DNA of 49,386 nucleotides. It comes from an uncultured Clostridia bacterium (lineage in GTDB: Bacteria > Bacillota > Clostridia > Lachnospirales > Lachnospiraceae). The stretch spans positions 1 to 49,386 of the forward strand of contig CANRWA010000028.1 of assembly GCA_947643415.1 (NCBI GenBank), written 5' to 3'. Shown in pieces: positions 25,928-33,236 of the stretch (the first letter of the stretch is position 1; every line of letters starts with the position of its first letter). The notes beneath the pieces are model-generated. The model had not been told where the DNA came from, did no database searches, and saw only the letters and a list, made by a program, of their open reading frames with translations. The position numbers and the translations under genes were made by a program.

Positions 25928-26716
25928 TTAACGCAGGACAGCATCATAAATCCTTTTGTCATAATCCTGAAACACATTAAAAACCACTTTTTGAATATCA
26001 GAACCTTCCAGACACTTCCGAACCGTCCTGACGGCAATCTCCGCCGCCAGTTCATTTGGAAAGCAGAATACCCCCGTCGAAATACAGCAGAACGCAATGC
26101 TCCTGATCCCATTGGCTTTGGCCAGTTCCATGCAGGAACGATAGCAGGATTCCAGCATTCTTTCATCTTCCAGTGTGACAGTTCCCGATACTGCAGATCC
26201 TACCGTATGCAGTATAAATTTTGCAGAAAGGTTATATCCCCTTGTTATCTTCGCCCTGCCCACAGGCTCTTCACACCCCTGCGCCTGCATCAGTTCCATG
26301 CACTCATCCCGAAGCTGTAACCCTGCCGCCGAATGAATGGCATTGTCGATACAGGCATGGCAAGGAATAAAACAGCCAAGCATCTGCGAATTGGCCGCAT
26401 TGACAATAGCATCCGCTTTCAGCCGTGTAATGTCTCCCTGCTAGACACAGATGCTGCTACCCGGTTCCACAGGCAGCAGTTTCATAACATCCACAATCCC
26501 TCTTTCTTCCCGTTCTTCTGCCAGCAGTTCATCCTGCAAACGCAGGAATTCGGGGTTCAAGCGCTTTCCGGGATAACGCACATTCATCAGACTTCGGAGC
26601 AGGCGCCTCTGGCTCTCCATATCTTCCGCAAACTGTGCCGCCTCCTGCCTGTACTCTGGCATTTCTTCCAAAAGCAGGCCATTCAGCCTTCGTATTTTTT
26701 CTATCCGTTCCATCAT
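25928..26716 (-). pseudogene. Protein-ADP-ribose hydrolase (macrodomain), interrupted by one TAG
   Basis: The reading frame from ATG 26716 (GGAGG 7 bases upstream) to 25928 encodes a 262-codon protein of the zinc-type macrodomain family. The N-terminal part has RRLLRSLMNVRYPG and GIVDVMKLLPVE; the macrodomain starts QGDITRLKADAIVNAANSQM, then the Zn motif CFIPCHACIDNAIH. Codon 92 is TAG (26441-26443), exactly before QGDITR, where relatives commonly have Trp; TGG to TAG is one change. The rest of the frame is intact. It lies 17 bases after hxlR and next to a class-M sirtuin, whose ADP-ribose marks this enzyme would remove. Without readthrough it is inactive; an internal start at 26383 would lack the first strand of the macrodomain. 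Confidence 0.85.
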
Positions 26717-26733
26717 CCGCACACCTCCCGCTG

Positions 26734-27120
26734 CTACCTTCCACCGCCATTATAATCACATTTCTGGCAATGCTGCATGGCATTTTCCGTGTCTTCTTTG
26801 TGATAGGCGCCCGACCACTGGCAAATGCTCTGCAAAATGGGGACAACAGACAGCCCCTTCTCCGTAAGGGAATATTCCACCCTGGGAGGAATTTCATCAT
26901 AAGACTGCCGGTTTATCATCCCGTTTTTCATCAGTGCCTTCAACGAAGCGCCAAGAACCGCATCCGTAATATTGGTAAGCTCGCTGCGTAACTCGCTGTA
27001 CCGCAGAGTCTCTTTTGCCGCCAGTACACAGATAATCCGGGAATTCCATTTGCCCCCGAACACATCCAGCCCATATTCCAGAGGACAGCGGATATCCTTG
27101 TCTAATTTTGGTTTATACAT
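26734..27120 (-). CDS. HxlR-family transcriptional regulator
   Basis: 128 residues; GAGGTG before the ATG. Winged helix-turn-helix of the HxlR/YodB/HypR type, with the conserved N-terminal Cys in RCPLEYGLDVFGGKW that senses thiol stress in relatives. Further C-terminal Cys in HCQKC. Its own promoter carries the shared 24-bp operator, so it probably regulates itself, the sirtuin and the nearby redox operons. Followed immediately by the macrodomain gene. Confidence 0.9.
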   Translation of the reverse strand: MYKPKLDKDIRCPLEYGLDVFGGKWNSRIICVLAAKETLRYSELRSELTNITDAVLGASLKALMKNGMINRQSYDEIPPRVEYSLTEKGLSVVPILQSICQWSGAYHKEDTENAMQHCQKCDYNGGGR

Positions 27121-27160
27121 ACAATCACCTCATCTCATTCTTTTCTGCGTACCCCATATC

Positions 27161-27213
27161 ATTATCTCTTGATATGAATAAAAAATCAAGTTACTATGAA
27201 AAAGAATAGTGAC
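27161..27213 (-). promoter_or_regulatory. Promoter P3 with operator (hxlR-macro operon)
   Basis: Operator at 27190-27213 (minus GTCACTATT...ATAGTAAC, the best dyad of the set) abuts -35 TTGATT, then a 17-base spacer and -10 GATAAT (27161-27166). Confidence 0.7.
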
Positions 27214-27261
27214 TAATAAATTTAAGAATATATTGCTAATGTTCAGCAAAAAGAATATACT
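27209..27261 (+). promoter_or_regulatory. Promoter P5 with operator (sirtuin gene)
   Basis: Plus-strand operator GTGACTAATAAATTT... (27209-27232) abuts -35 TTGCTA, a 17-base spacer and -10 TATACT (27256-27261). It overlaps the divergent P3 operator by five bases. Confidence 0.65.
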
Positions 27262-27295
27262 GCTGACATAAAAAATGACAAAGGGGACATCCATT

Positions 27296-28162
27296 ATGAT
27301 AGAAAACATAGTCACAGGCACGACAGGAACCTATGAAAAGGAACTGAAAAAACTCCGACTAGCCTTTGAGGAAGCTGATGCCATAATCATTGGCGCCGGG
27401 AGCGGCCTCTCTGCTTCCGCAGGATATGAATTTGCCGGGGAACGCCTGAAAAAGCATTTCGGGGATTTCATAAATAAATACGGAATGACAGATATGTACA
27501 CCGGCTGTTTTGCGGACTTTGAAACCAATGAGGAACGGTGGGCGTACTGGTCACGCTGGGCATGGATCAACCGCTATGAAGAGATTCCAAAAGATACCCA
27601 CAAGAAACTGCTAAAACTTCTGTCCGGGAAAGATTATTTTGTCCTGACTACCAACATCGACCATACTTTCCAACGCTCCGGCTTTCCGAAAGAAAAGCTG
27701 TGCTATACCCAGGGCGATTTCGGACTCTTCCAATGCTCGAAGCCCTGCCACACTGCCACTTATGGCAATTACGAAACACTGAAAAAAATGATGGCAGAGG
27801 CCAAGGATATGCGAATACCCACAGAACTCATCCCACACTGTCCAAAATGTGGACGGGAAATGGACTTTAACCTGTTCTGGGACGACACCTTCGTCCGGGA
27901 CAAAGGCTGGCACATTGCACATGAACGATATGAAGAATATCTGTCCCGCCACAAAACCGGCAGGATTTTATACTTTGAACTGGGTGTCGGCTTCAATTCG
28001 CCGGGCGTCATAAAGTTTCCCTTCTGGAACATGGCCGCAAGGAATCCGGATGCCATTTATGCCAGCGTAAACCTTACTAATCCCTGCTATCCCGTTTTGT
28101 TAGAAAGTCGCTCCATTGTGATAAGCAAGGATATTGATGCCGTTATCCACGGTCTGATGTGA
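27296..28162 (+). CDS. Class-M sirtuin (SirTM-type protein ADP-ribosyltransferase)
   Basis: About 288 residues; the ATG at 27296 has AAGGGG 9 bases upstream. NAD-binding Rossmann motifs GAGSGLSASAGYEF (residues ~33-46) and TTNID (118-122). The canonical catalytic His is replaced by Gln in TQGDFG (Q139), and the zinc site is C147, C151, C182 and C185. Asn/Gln in place of His is the mark of SirTM sirtuins, which ADP-ribosylate lipoylated GcvH-L in oxidative stress and are reversed by a macrodomain hydrolase. No GcvH-L or LplA2 gene is seen in the window. Confidence 0.85.
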   Translation: MIENIVTGTTGTYEKELKKLRLAFEEADAIIIGAGSGLSASAGYEFAGERLKKHFGDFINKYGMTDMYTGCFADFETNEERWAYWSRWAWINRYEEIPKDTHKKLLKLLSGKDYFVLTTNIDHTFQRSGFPKEKLCYTQGDFGLFQCSKPCHTATYGNYETLKKMMAEAKDMRIPTELIPHCPKCGREMDFNLFWDDTFVRDKGWHIAHERYEEYLSRHKTGRILYFELGVGFNSPGVIKFPFWNMAARNPDAIYASVNLTNPCYPVLLESRSIVISKDIDAVIHGLM

Positions 28163-28346
28163 TACCCTTGTTACGCAATATCGGTGCTTTTTTATGGCAA
28201 AGTTCTACACAATGCCCGCACCCGCTACATTTTGCCGCCTGTACCTCACTTCTAAAGCCTGACAGCATAATAATTGCCTGTTCCGGACATTCTGCGATGC
28301 AGGCTCCGCAGCCAATACATTTTTCCGGATTAATATATGCTTTCAT
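28143..28346 (-). CDS. 2[4Fe-4S] ferredoxin
   Basis: 67 residues; GGGGGA before the ATG. Cluster motifs CIGCGACIAECP and CSGCGHCVELCH. Overlaps the end of the convergent sirtuin gene by 20 bases. A hairpin without a U-run (28369-28393) precedes it. It may be transcribed with the FMN-binding protein gene upstream. Confidence 0.9.
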   Translation of the reverse strand: MKAYINPEKCIGCGACIAECPEQAIIMLSGFRSEVQAAKCSGCGHCVELCHKKAPILRNKGITSDRG

Positions 28347-28487
28347 AATTTCCCCCTACAGTGTTATAAGCCACGCTGCTCCACAGCATGGCTATATAAC
28401 TTTAACATCACACAGCTATTATTCGCCATATACAAAACGGGTACAGAACATTTTTCAAGGCTCTGCACCCGCCGCTTTTTGTCCGTC

Positions 28488-28883
28488 TTACAGAACTTTT
28501 TTGTTTTCCGCTCCAGGGGTAGTCACAATTACCTTTTCCGGTGTAATAACCAGTGCGCCTTTTGCGGTCGCCGCTCCATTGAACATTTTTTCCACCATAG
28601 CCTTAAACGTATCGACAACTGCGCCTTCTGTCACATACTCTGCAACGCCCTTAATCTGGTAGCCTTCCAAGGACTTTGCATCATATACGGAAATGGCAAT
28701 CCTACCGCCGTTTGCTTTCAGATTGTTCAGCGTAGTCTCAAGGAATACATCCCCTACCACCAGCTTCCCATCTTCCGTTACATCCTTAAACGCCACAGGA
28801 ACGACATTTGGCTCGTTATCCGCACAGGTAGCCATATCCCACATACTCTCTGCTAACAATTTCTTTACATTTTCATTCAACAT
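28488..28883 (-). CDS. Pyridoxamine-phosphate-oxidase-fold FMN-binding protein
   Basis: 131 residues; AGGAGG 8 bases before the ATG. Split beta-barrel typical of small PNPOx-like flavoproteins: MWDMATCADNEPNVVPVAFK at the start and GKLVVGDVFLETTLNNLKAN, ISVYDAKSLEGYQIKG. Probably an FMN- or F420-type reductase; substrate unknown. Transcribed from P4. Confidence 0.8.
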   Translation of the reverse strand: MLNENVKKLLAESMWDMATCADNEPNVVPVAFKDVTEDGKLVVGDVFLETTLNNLKANGGRIAISVYDAKSLEGYQIKGVAEYVTEGAVVDTFKAMVEKMFNGAATAKGALVITPEKVIVTTPGAENKKVL

Positions 28884-28931
28884 AAGAATTACCTCCTGAA
28901 ATTTAATGCTATATTAGATTTGATATAAATG

Positions 28932-29003
28932 ATTATAATCGGTCAACTGTGCCGATACAAGATATTAGCAAATTAGTGAGTCACTAATAAATTTCATAGT
29001 TTG
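28932..29003 (-). promoter_or_regulatory. Promoter P4 with two overlapping operators
   Basis: Operator at 28961-28984 (minus GTGACTCACTAATTT...) abuts -35 TTGTAT, a 17-base spacer and -10 TATAAT (28932-28937). A second copy in the other orientation (28980-29003, GTCACTAATAAATTTCATAG) overlaps it, forming TTAGTGAGTCACTAA at the joint; it faces the TetR remnant. Confidence 0.65.
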
Positions 29004-29074
29004 GAATCGGAATCGCAAAAAGTTTCTGAACACTAAAATCCAAACACTCCAAACCATTAGAAATTTATCGCTAA

Positions 29075-29284
29075 TATTTTCCAACGGAATCTATTTCTGT
29101 ATCTGACATCCTTGAAAATAATCAGAACAATCCAGACATAAACCTGCATCTGCTTTCTGCCTTTCTAGCCGGCGGTATCATCCATCTGCTCCGGTATTGG
29201 CTGACAAATTATGATTCTGTTACGGAAGAGAAGATTTGTTCTGAATTTGAAATCATTTTTTCTTCTATTTCTGTATTAAAATAG
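29075..29284 (+). pseudogene. TetR-family regulator, C-terminal remnant
   Basis: An open frame ending in TAG (29282-29284) encodes SDILENNQNNPDINLHLLSA then FLAGGIIHLLRYWLTN, typical of the ligand-binding domain end of TetR regulators. The N-terminal helix-turn-helix is gone and a TAA precedes the fragment. Confidence 0.6.
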
Positions 29285-29288
29285 AAAT

Positions 29289-29324
29289 GTGCCAGTATTC
29301 CACATTACTGCAAAACACTGGCAC
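29289..29324. terminator. Stem-loop, probable bidirectional terminator
   Basis: GTGCCAGT / ACTGGCAC with an 20-base loop. The minus strand continues into a T-rich stretch, and it follows the stop of the small gene at 29355. Confidence 0.5.
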
Positions 29325-29354
29325 AGTTTATAAATTATAAATACATTCCCACTC

Positions 29355-29627
29355 TCATGAACTAGACATCCCATTTATCAGAATATCCGCCCGCTGCTCC
29401 GGTGTCTTATCCCTGTCCTGCATAATGTCAAAAAATGCCTGCATGGATTCTTCCGATTCACTGGAAAAACATTCATGGGAATTATTCTGTATCACGTCAA
29501 ACACGTTATCCAGTTTGATAAACTCCCCGCTTGCGTGTCCATGCCCGGCAAGCTGTTCCAGTGCTTTGTCCATGTTATGCAGTTCATCCTCCACCTCTAT
29601 CAGTTTTGCCATATCTCTTTTTTCCAT
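29355..29627 (-). CDS. Small acidic protein, unknown
   Basis: 90 residues; AAGGAGG 8 bases before the ATG. Not recognised. Rich in Glu/Asp with predicted helices. The C-terminal part (LDNVFDVIQNN..., DKTPEQRADILINGM) aligns with the end of the neighbouring 187-residue protein (LDRVCDVIEHG..., GKAPEERAKLLTG), so they are paralogues. Confidence 0.6.
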   Translation of the reverse strand: MEKRDMAKLIEVEDELHNMDKALEQLAGHGHASGEFIKLDNVFDVIQNNSHECFSSESEESMQAFFDIMQDRDKTPEQRADILINGMSSS

Positions 29628-29697
29628 GACAATATCCTCCTTGTGAAATTACGATCTACTCTCCGTTTTCCCCATTTCCCCTCAATTAAATTCTAAT

Positions 29698-30261
29698 TCA
29701 TGCCTTATCCTGCCCTGTCAGCAGCTTTGCCCGTTCCTCCGGTGCTTTCCCTGCATCATCCAGAATATCCGACAGACACTCATACATTTCATCCTCACCA
29801 CGAAGCCGTATTTTGGCACAGACGCCATGTTCAATCACGTCACACACCCGGTCCAGTTCTTCCAGCACACCGCCACCCCTGCCATGTATTTCCCATTCCC
29901 CCAGCAGGAGTTTGTTCAGTCTCCGGATGGCATCATACACATAAACCAGATGTGTCATATCCGTAACATCCAGAACAGAGCCGTTTGTGCGGATTTCCGT
30001 TTCAGAGACTAATTGTATTCCATCCTCAACCCCCAGACGGTAGGATTCTTCCCCGTACCGTATATTGTATTTACTCCATTCTTCCTCCAGCCTGTCAAAT
30101 GCTTTCCAGCATTCATCCGATTTAACTGAATCCCTCGTAAATGCCTTTGATGCTTCATGCAGGGATTTCATCTGCTGCCGGAAACTGTCACTGTTCTTTA
30201 ATCTTGTTTCCAAAGGCTCTCCGGTGCGGGCGGCGATAAATTCTTCCGATATAAAATCCAA
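29698..30261 (-). CDS. Conserved hypothetical protein
   Basis: 187 residues; GAGAGG 5 bases before the ATG. Not recognised. Largely helical and acidic; residues ~55-90 (LEEEWSKYNIRYGEESYRLG) look like a repeat-type helix seen in small ICE proteins. The C-terminal ~60 residues are shared with the next gene. Part of a three-gene run of small accessory genes. Confidence 0.6.
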   Translation of the reverse strand: MDFISEEFIAARTGEPLETRLKNSDSFRQQMKSLHEASKAFTRDSVKSDECWKAFDRLEEEWSKYNIRYGEESYRLGVEDGIQLVSETEIRTNGSVLDVTDMTHLVYVYDAIRRLNKLLLGEWEIHGRGGGVLEELDRVCDVIEHGVCAKIRLRGEDEMYECLSDILDDAGKAPEERAKLLTGQDKA

Positions 30262-30291
30262 ACCTCTCTCATCTCCTTCTGTTAACAGAAA

Positions 30292-30612
30292 TCATATGTT
30301 TGCCACTATTACAGACGTATCCTGACAAATCAATTCCAGCCGATGCTCATTTTTTCCATACTCGTACATCTTCATGGATAGAAGTCTGGCAATGTTCTCC
30401 ATACTACTTATGAGCGTTTCTATGTCATTGTCCTCATCCTTCCCCAATCTCCTGCACAGATTCTGTTTTGCCAGATATGCGCTCTCATACAACTGAGAAC
30501 ACTCTTTTCCCTCGGCAAATTCATCCTCAATCACAAGTTTTTTTGGAAGCAAAAATATTTCATTTTCCAAAAAACCATTCATTTTTTCATAGATAAGTTC
30601 CTTTTGCATCAT
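30292..30612 (-). CDS. Hypothetical helical protein, divergent from XRE regulator
   Basis: About 106 residues from the ATG at 30612 (AAAGGAGG upstream). Not recognised; charged and helical (ECSQLYESAYLAKQNLCRRL). Faces the XRE-family gene across an operator-containing spacer, so it is likely controlled by that regulator. Confidence 0.6.
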   Translation of the reverse strand: MMQKELIYEKMNGFLENEIFLLPKKLVIEDEFAEGKECSQLYESAYLAKQNLCRRLGKDEDNDIETLISSMENIARLLSMKMYEYGKNEHRLELICQDTSVIVANI

Positions 30613-30623
30613 GTATCCTCCTT

Positions 30624-30700
30624 TTTGTCTCACTTTTACAACCGATTTTATCATCCCTATGTTGTAAAATCAATATAGATGGTGCAAAAAGTGAGACAAA
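30624..30700. promoter_or_regulatory. Inverted repeats in divergent promoter
   Basis: TTTGTCTCACTTTT (30624-30637) and its exact complement (30687-30700) flank the spacer between the helical-protein gene and the XRE gene. A second inner pair, TTGTAAAATC versus GATTTTA-type sequence, lies between them. Probable operators of the XRE protein. Confidence 0.55.
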
Positions 30701-30744
30701 CGTATGACAGAAACCGACTATTATCGACAAAAGGAGAGATTTTT

Positions 30745-31002
30745 ATGCCAAAGCCAAGGACTCCGTCCGGTGAAAAGAACCTAATCAGCAAACACCTCAT
30801 CCGGTTACGTCAGGAACGCAGTCTTTCCCAGCGTGATCTCGCACATCGGCTCCAGCTTGCCGGATATGATATCGATAAAAATGTCATTACCCGGATTGAA
30901 ACCAATCAGAGATTCGTTACAGATATTGAACTTCAGGCATTCTGTCAGGTGCTTGGCGTTGATTTTGACGACCTGATTGACCAGGAGGATGAAGCAGACT
31001 AA
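30745..31002 (+). CDS. XRE-family helix-turn-helix regulator
   Basis: 85 residues; AAAGGAG 9 bases before the ATG. Cro/CI-type domain: IRLRQERSLSQRDLAHRLQL and VITRIETNQRFVTDIEL. Likely the ICE regulator of the divergent small-gene operon. Its end overlaps the convergent lysozyme-CHAP gene by 4 bases. Confidence 0.85.
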   Translation: MPKPRTPSGEKNLISKHLIRLRQERSLSQRDLAHRLQLAGYDIDKNVITRIETNQRFVTDIELQAFCQVLGVDFDDLIDQEDEAD

Positions 31003-32780
31003 TTCAGAATCCCATATCCAAGAATGGATGCGGAATCTACCGGATACTGATTCTGTTTCACGGCATCCCCTGAGTTTCCTTCAATGGTATAGACGATGCC
31101 TTTCTCACATTTCTCCACGATTCCTACATGGTCGCTCTCCCCGTCTCTTTTTCCATTCTCCTGCCAGTCAAAAAATATTACCGTTCCGGGTGTGGGCGTA
31201 TATCCCCTGCCCTGCCACTTACCCTTATCTTTAAACCACTTTACGCCATCGGTGCAGAGGGAAAATTTCGGCATCGCACCACTCTGGATGAATCCGCACT
31301 GCTCCCCGCACCAGCTTACAAAACAGGCACACCACGATACATGGCTGTTAAACCCATACCATGACCAGAATTTCTCCCCTCCCTCATTTCCGATTTCTGC
31401 TTTTGCCACGGAAACAATCTGGCTGTTTCCAAACAGGCCGTCAAAGGGATCCCCGGCAGAATAATAACGCAGCACATGGGGGACATATTCCGGATCACCA
31501 TAACTGCTCCATCCGTGCGCCTTTGCCTGTTCCTCGGAAAACTGTCTGGCATTCGCCTCACTGTACCCGCCATAATTTTTGACTGCCCATGATATGTAAC
31601 CGTTCCCATAATTGTACCCCTGCAGGGATAATTTCAGCCTCTCCATATCCTGCGGCCCCATGCAGCCTGCTCCACGGATACATCCGGCATAATACTGGAT
31701 GCCTGCCTGAATGGAGTAATCCGGATCGGTGATTCCTCCCGGTTTTTGGGGAAAACGGGTATTGCAGGGACATTCGCTTGCCTGCATTGGGTCCGTTCCC
31801 TGCCCGCCCGACTCCTGCATCATGATTGCCTGTATCACGGGGACATATTCCGGTATCCCATACTGTCCAGCATATTTCTTTATGACAGCAGTATAGGAAA
31901 GCACTTCCTTACTCAATGGCTGCGGACTGGAAGCACTGTCACTGGCGGACAGTGCGCCTCCGATTATCCCCACTGCAATAATAAGAACAAGCACAATGAT
32001 TACTCCCACCGTTCCCAATCCTGCCACCAAAGACTTCACTGCCGCCACTCCCGCCTTTGCTGCCGTTACCGTTCCCTTGGCGGCAGCTTTGGCCGCTTTT
32101 TTCGTGTTCTTTGCCGACCGGACGGCTGCCTGCTTTGCTGTTTTCGTTGCTTTTTCTGCCCGCTGCTTTTGTTTCATCGCCTGCTGTGCCTGCGTTCCTG
32201 CTCTGGCATAGGGAGACATCTTTATCGAGCGGGGAGGCGTTTTTACCGTTCGTTTTGCCGATGTTTTTACCCCTGTTCTCTGCACCTCCCTTGTTCTGAT
32301 TTTTCCCTCTGCGCTCTCCTGACCGGCTTTGCGTGCCGCATTTTGTTGCCCCGCATTTGGTGTATCCGCTCTCTCTCCGGCGTCTTTTTCCTCTGCTCTC
32401 CCACCGGATGTTTTTGTCTGGGAATCTTCTCCGGCTGCAAAACCCTGCCGTCTTTTCTCCCGTGCTTTCTCACGGGTTTTTACCGCCAGTTTCTTTCCTC
32501 CGGCATAGGCTGCTCCCATAGCATGGCTGCCTGTCCATCCCCCTGCAGAGGATACTTTAGCGGCAGCATATTCATTAGGGGATTCTTCCGTTGACTGATC
32601 CATAGAATCTTCCATACCATCAGCCACACGGGTAAGCCTTCCGGCTTTTTCTTTTGCCTGCAGTGCGGCTGTCCTCGCCAGTTCTTTTGGCATTCTGGCT
32701 GAGCCGCTTCTTACTTTCGGCTTCTTTTCGCTCTTTGTCCTGATATCTTTTATACCCGTTACCTCCCTTCCGCTTTTCAA
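30999..32780 (-). CDS. Conjugative lysozyme-CHAP cell-wall hydrolase (Tn916 Orf14-like)
   Basis: About 593 residues. Basic Lys/Arg/Ala-rich N-terminus (to ~245), one membrane segment (GVIIVLVLIIAVGIIGG, ~258-275), a lysozyme-like transglycosylase domain (IQAIMMQESGGQGTDPMQAS, Glu catalytic) and a C-terminal CHAP/NlpC-type amidase (WCACFVSWCGEQ, SDHVGIVE). It opens peptidoglycan for the secretion channel. Start is uncertain: the TTG at 32780 overlaps the previous stop (TTGA) but lacks a ribosome site, while GGGAGG lies 8 bases before an in-frame ATA (32753) that begins the KDIRTK motif; see findings. Confidence 0.85.
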   Translation of the reverse strand: MKSGREVTGIKDIRTKSEKKPKVRSGSARMPKELARTAALQAKEKAGRLTRVADGMEDSMDQSTEESPNEYAAAKVSSAGGWTGSHAMGAAYAGGKKLAVKTREKAREKRRQGFAAGEDSQTKTSGGRAEEKDAGERADTPNAGQQNAARKAGQESAEGKIRTREVQRTGVKTSAKRTVKTPPRSIKMSPYARAGTQAQQAMKQKQRAEKATKTAKQAAVRSAKNTKKAAKAAAKGTVTAAKAGVAAVKSLVAGLGTVGVIIVLVLIIAVGIIGGALSASDSASSPQPLSKEVLSYTAVIKKYAGQYGIPEYVPVIQAIMMQESGGQGTDPMQASECPCNTRFPQKPGGITDPDYSIQAGIQYYAGCIRGAGCMGPQDMERLKLSLQGYNYGNGYISWAVKNYGGYSEANARQFSEEQAKAHGWSSYGDPEYVPHVLRYYSAGDPFDGLFGNSQIVSVAKAEIGNEGGEKFWSWYGFNSHVSWCACFVSWCGEQCGFIQSGAMPKFSLCTDGVKWFKDKGKWQGRGYTPTPGTVIFFDWQENGKRDGESDHVGIVEKCEKGIVYTIEGNSGDAVKQNQYPVDSASILGYGILN

Positions 32781-33127
32781 CGCTCTAGGTCACATTTTTT
32801 CTTACCTGCCCGCTCCAGTTTTTTCAGATACGGTTTGATATCCTCTACCGCCTGCTTTACCAATGGATGATCTCTGTATGCCGGAATCAGGTCAATCATA
32901 TCCTGTGCAATTCCTCCGCCCTGATATAGCGGCCATCTGTTATCGGAATAATCGGGGATGCTTTCATCCTGAAGCACAAAACCGATTCCCGGTCCACTAG
33001 ACCTGTTCCTCCCACAAATCCTCCCATACACTTTGACTGCCTCCGCTAACGTCAGATTGTCACGTAGTTCCCCCAGCCGTTCCGGAAACTCCATACACTC
33101 TGCCGCATAAAAAGATATTTCTGCCAT
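32777..33127 (-). CDS. Conserved ICE protein, unknown
   Basis: 116 residues; GGAGGT 8 bases before the ATG. Not firmly recognised. It begins ISFYAAECMEFPERLGELRD and contains DNRWPLYQGGGIAQDMIDLI, features I associate with small YodL/DUF3849-like proteins of Clostridia mobile elements, but with low certainty. It lies between the VirB4 and lysozyme genes, after a terminator. Confidence 0.6.
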   Translation of the reverse strand: MAEISFYAAECMEFPERLGELRDNLTLAEAVKVYGRICGRNRSSGPGIGFVLQDESIPDYSDNRWPLYQGGGIAQDMIDLIPAYRDHPLVKQAVEDIKPYLKKLERAGKKKCDLER

Positions 33128-33172
33128 CTTCTATTACCTCCATCCATAAATTTTCTGTCCTTATGCTGCGAT

Positions 33173-33213
33173 AAAAATGCCGCTACAACACAGATTCATG
33201 CTGCAGCGGCATT
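33173..33213 (-). terminator. Terminator after virB4
   Basis: Minus-strand stem AATGCCGCT / AGCGGCATT followed by TTTTT, just after the VirB4 stop at 33237. Implies a separate promoter, or readthrough, for the genes that follow. Confidence 0.7.
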
Positions 33214-33236
33214 CTACATAGATTACATTTTTTATA

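Noticed and set aside
25928..26383. Separate short macrodomain gene starting at Met 26383
   Set aside because: That start would delete the first strand and the AIVNAANS loop; the upstream sequence continues the domain in the same frame to the TAG.
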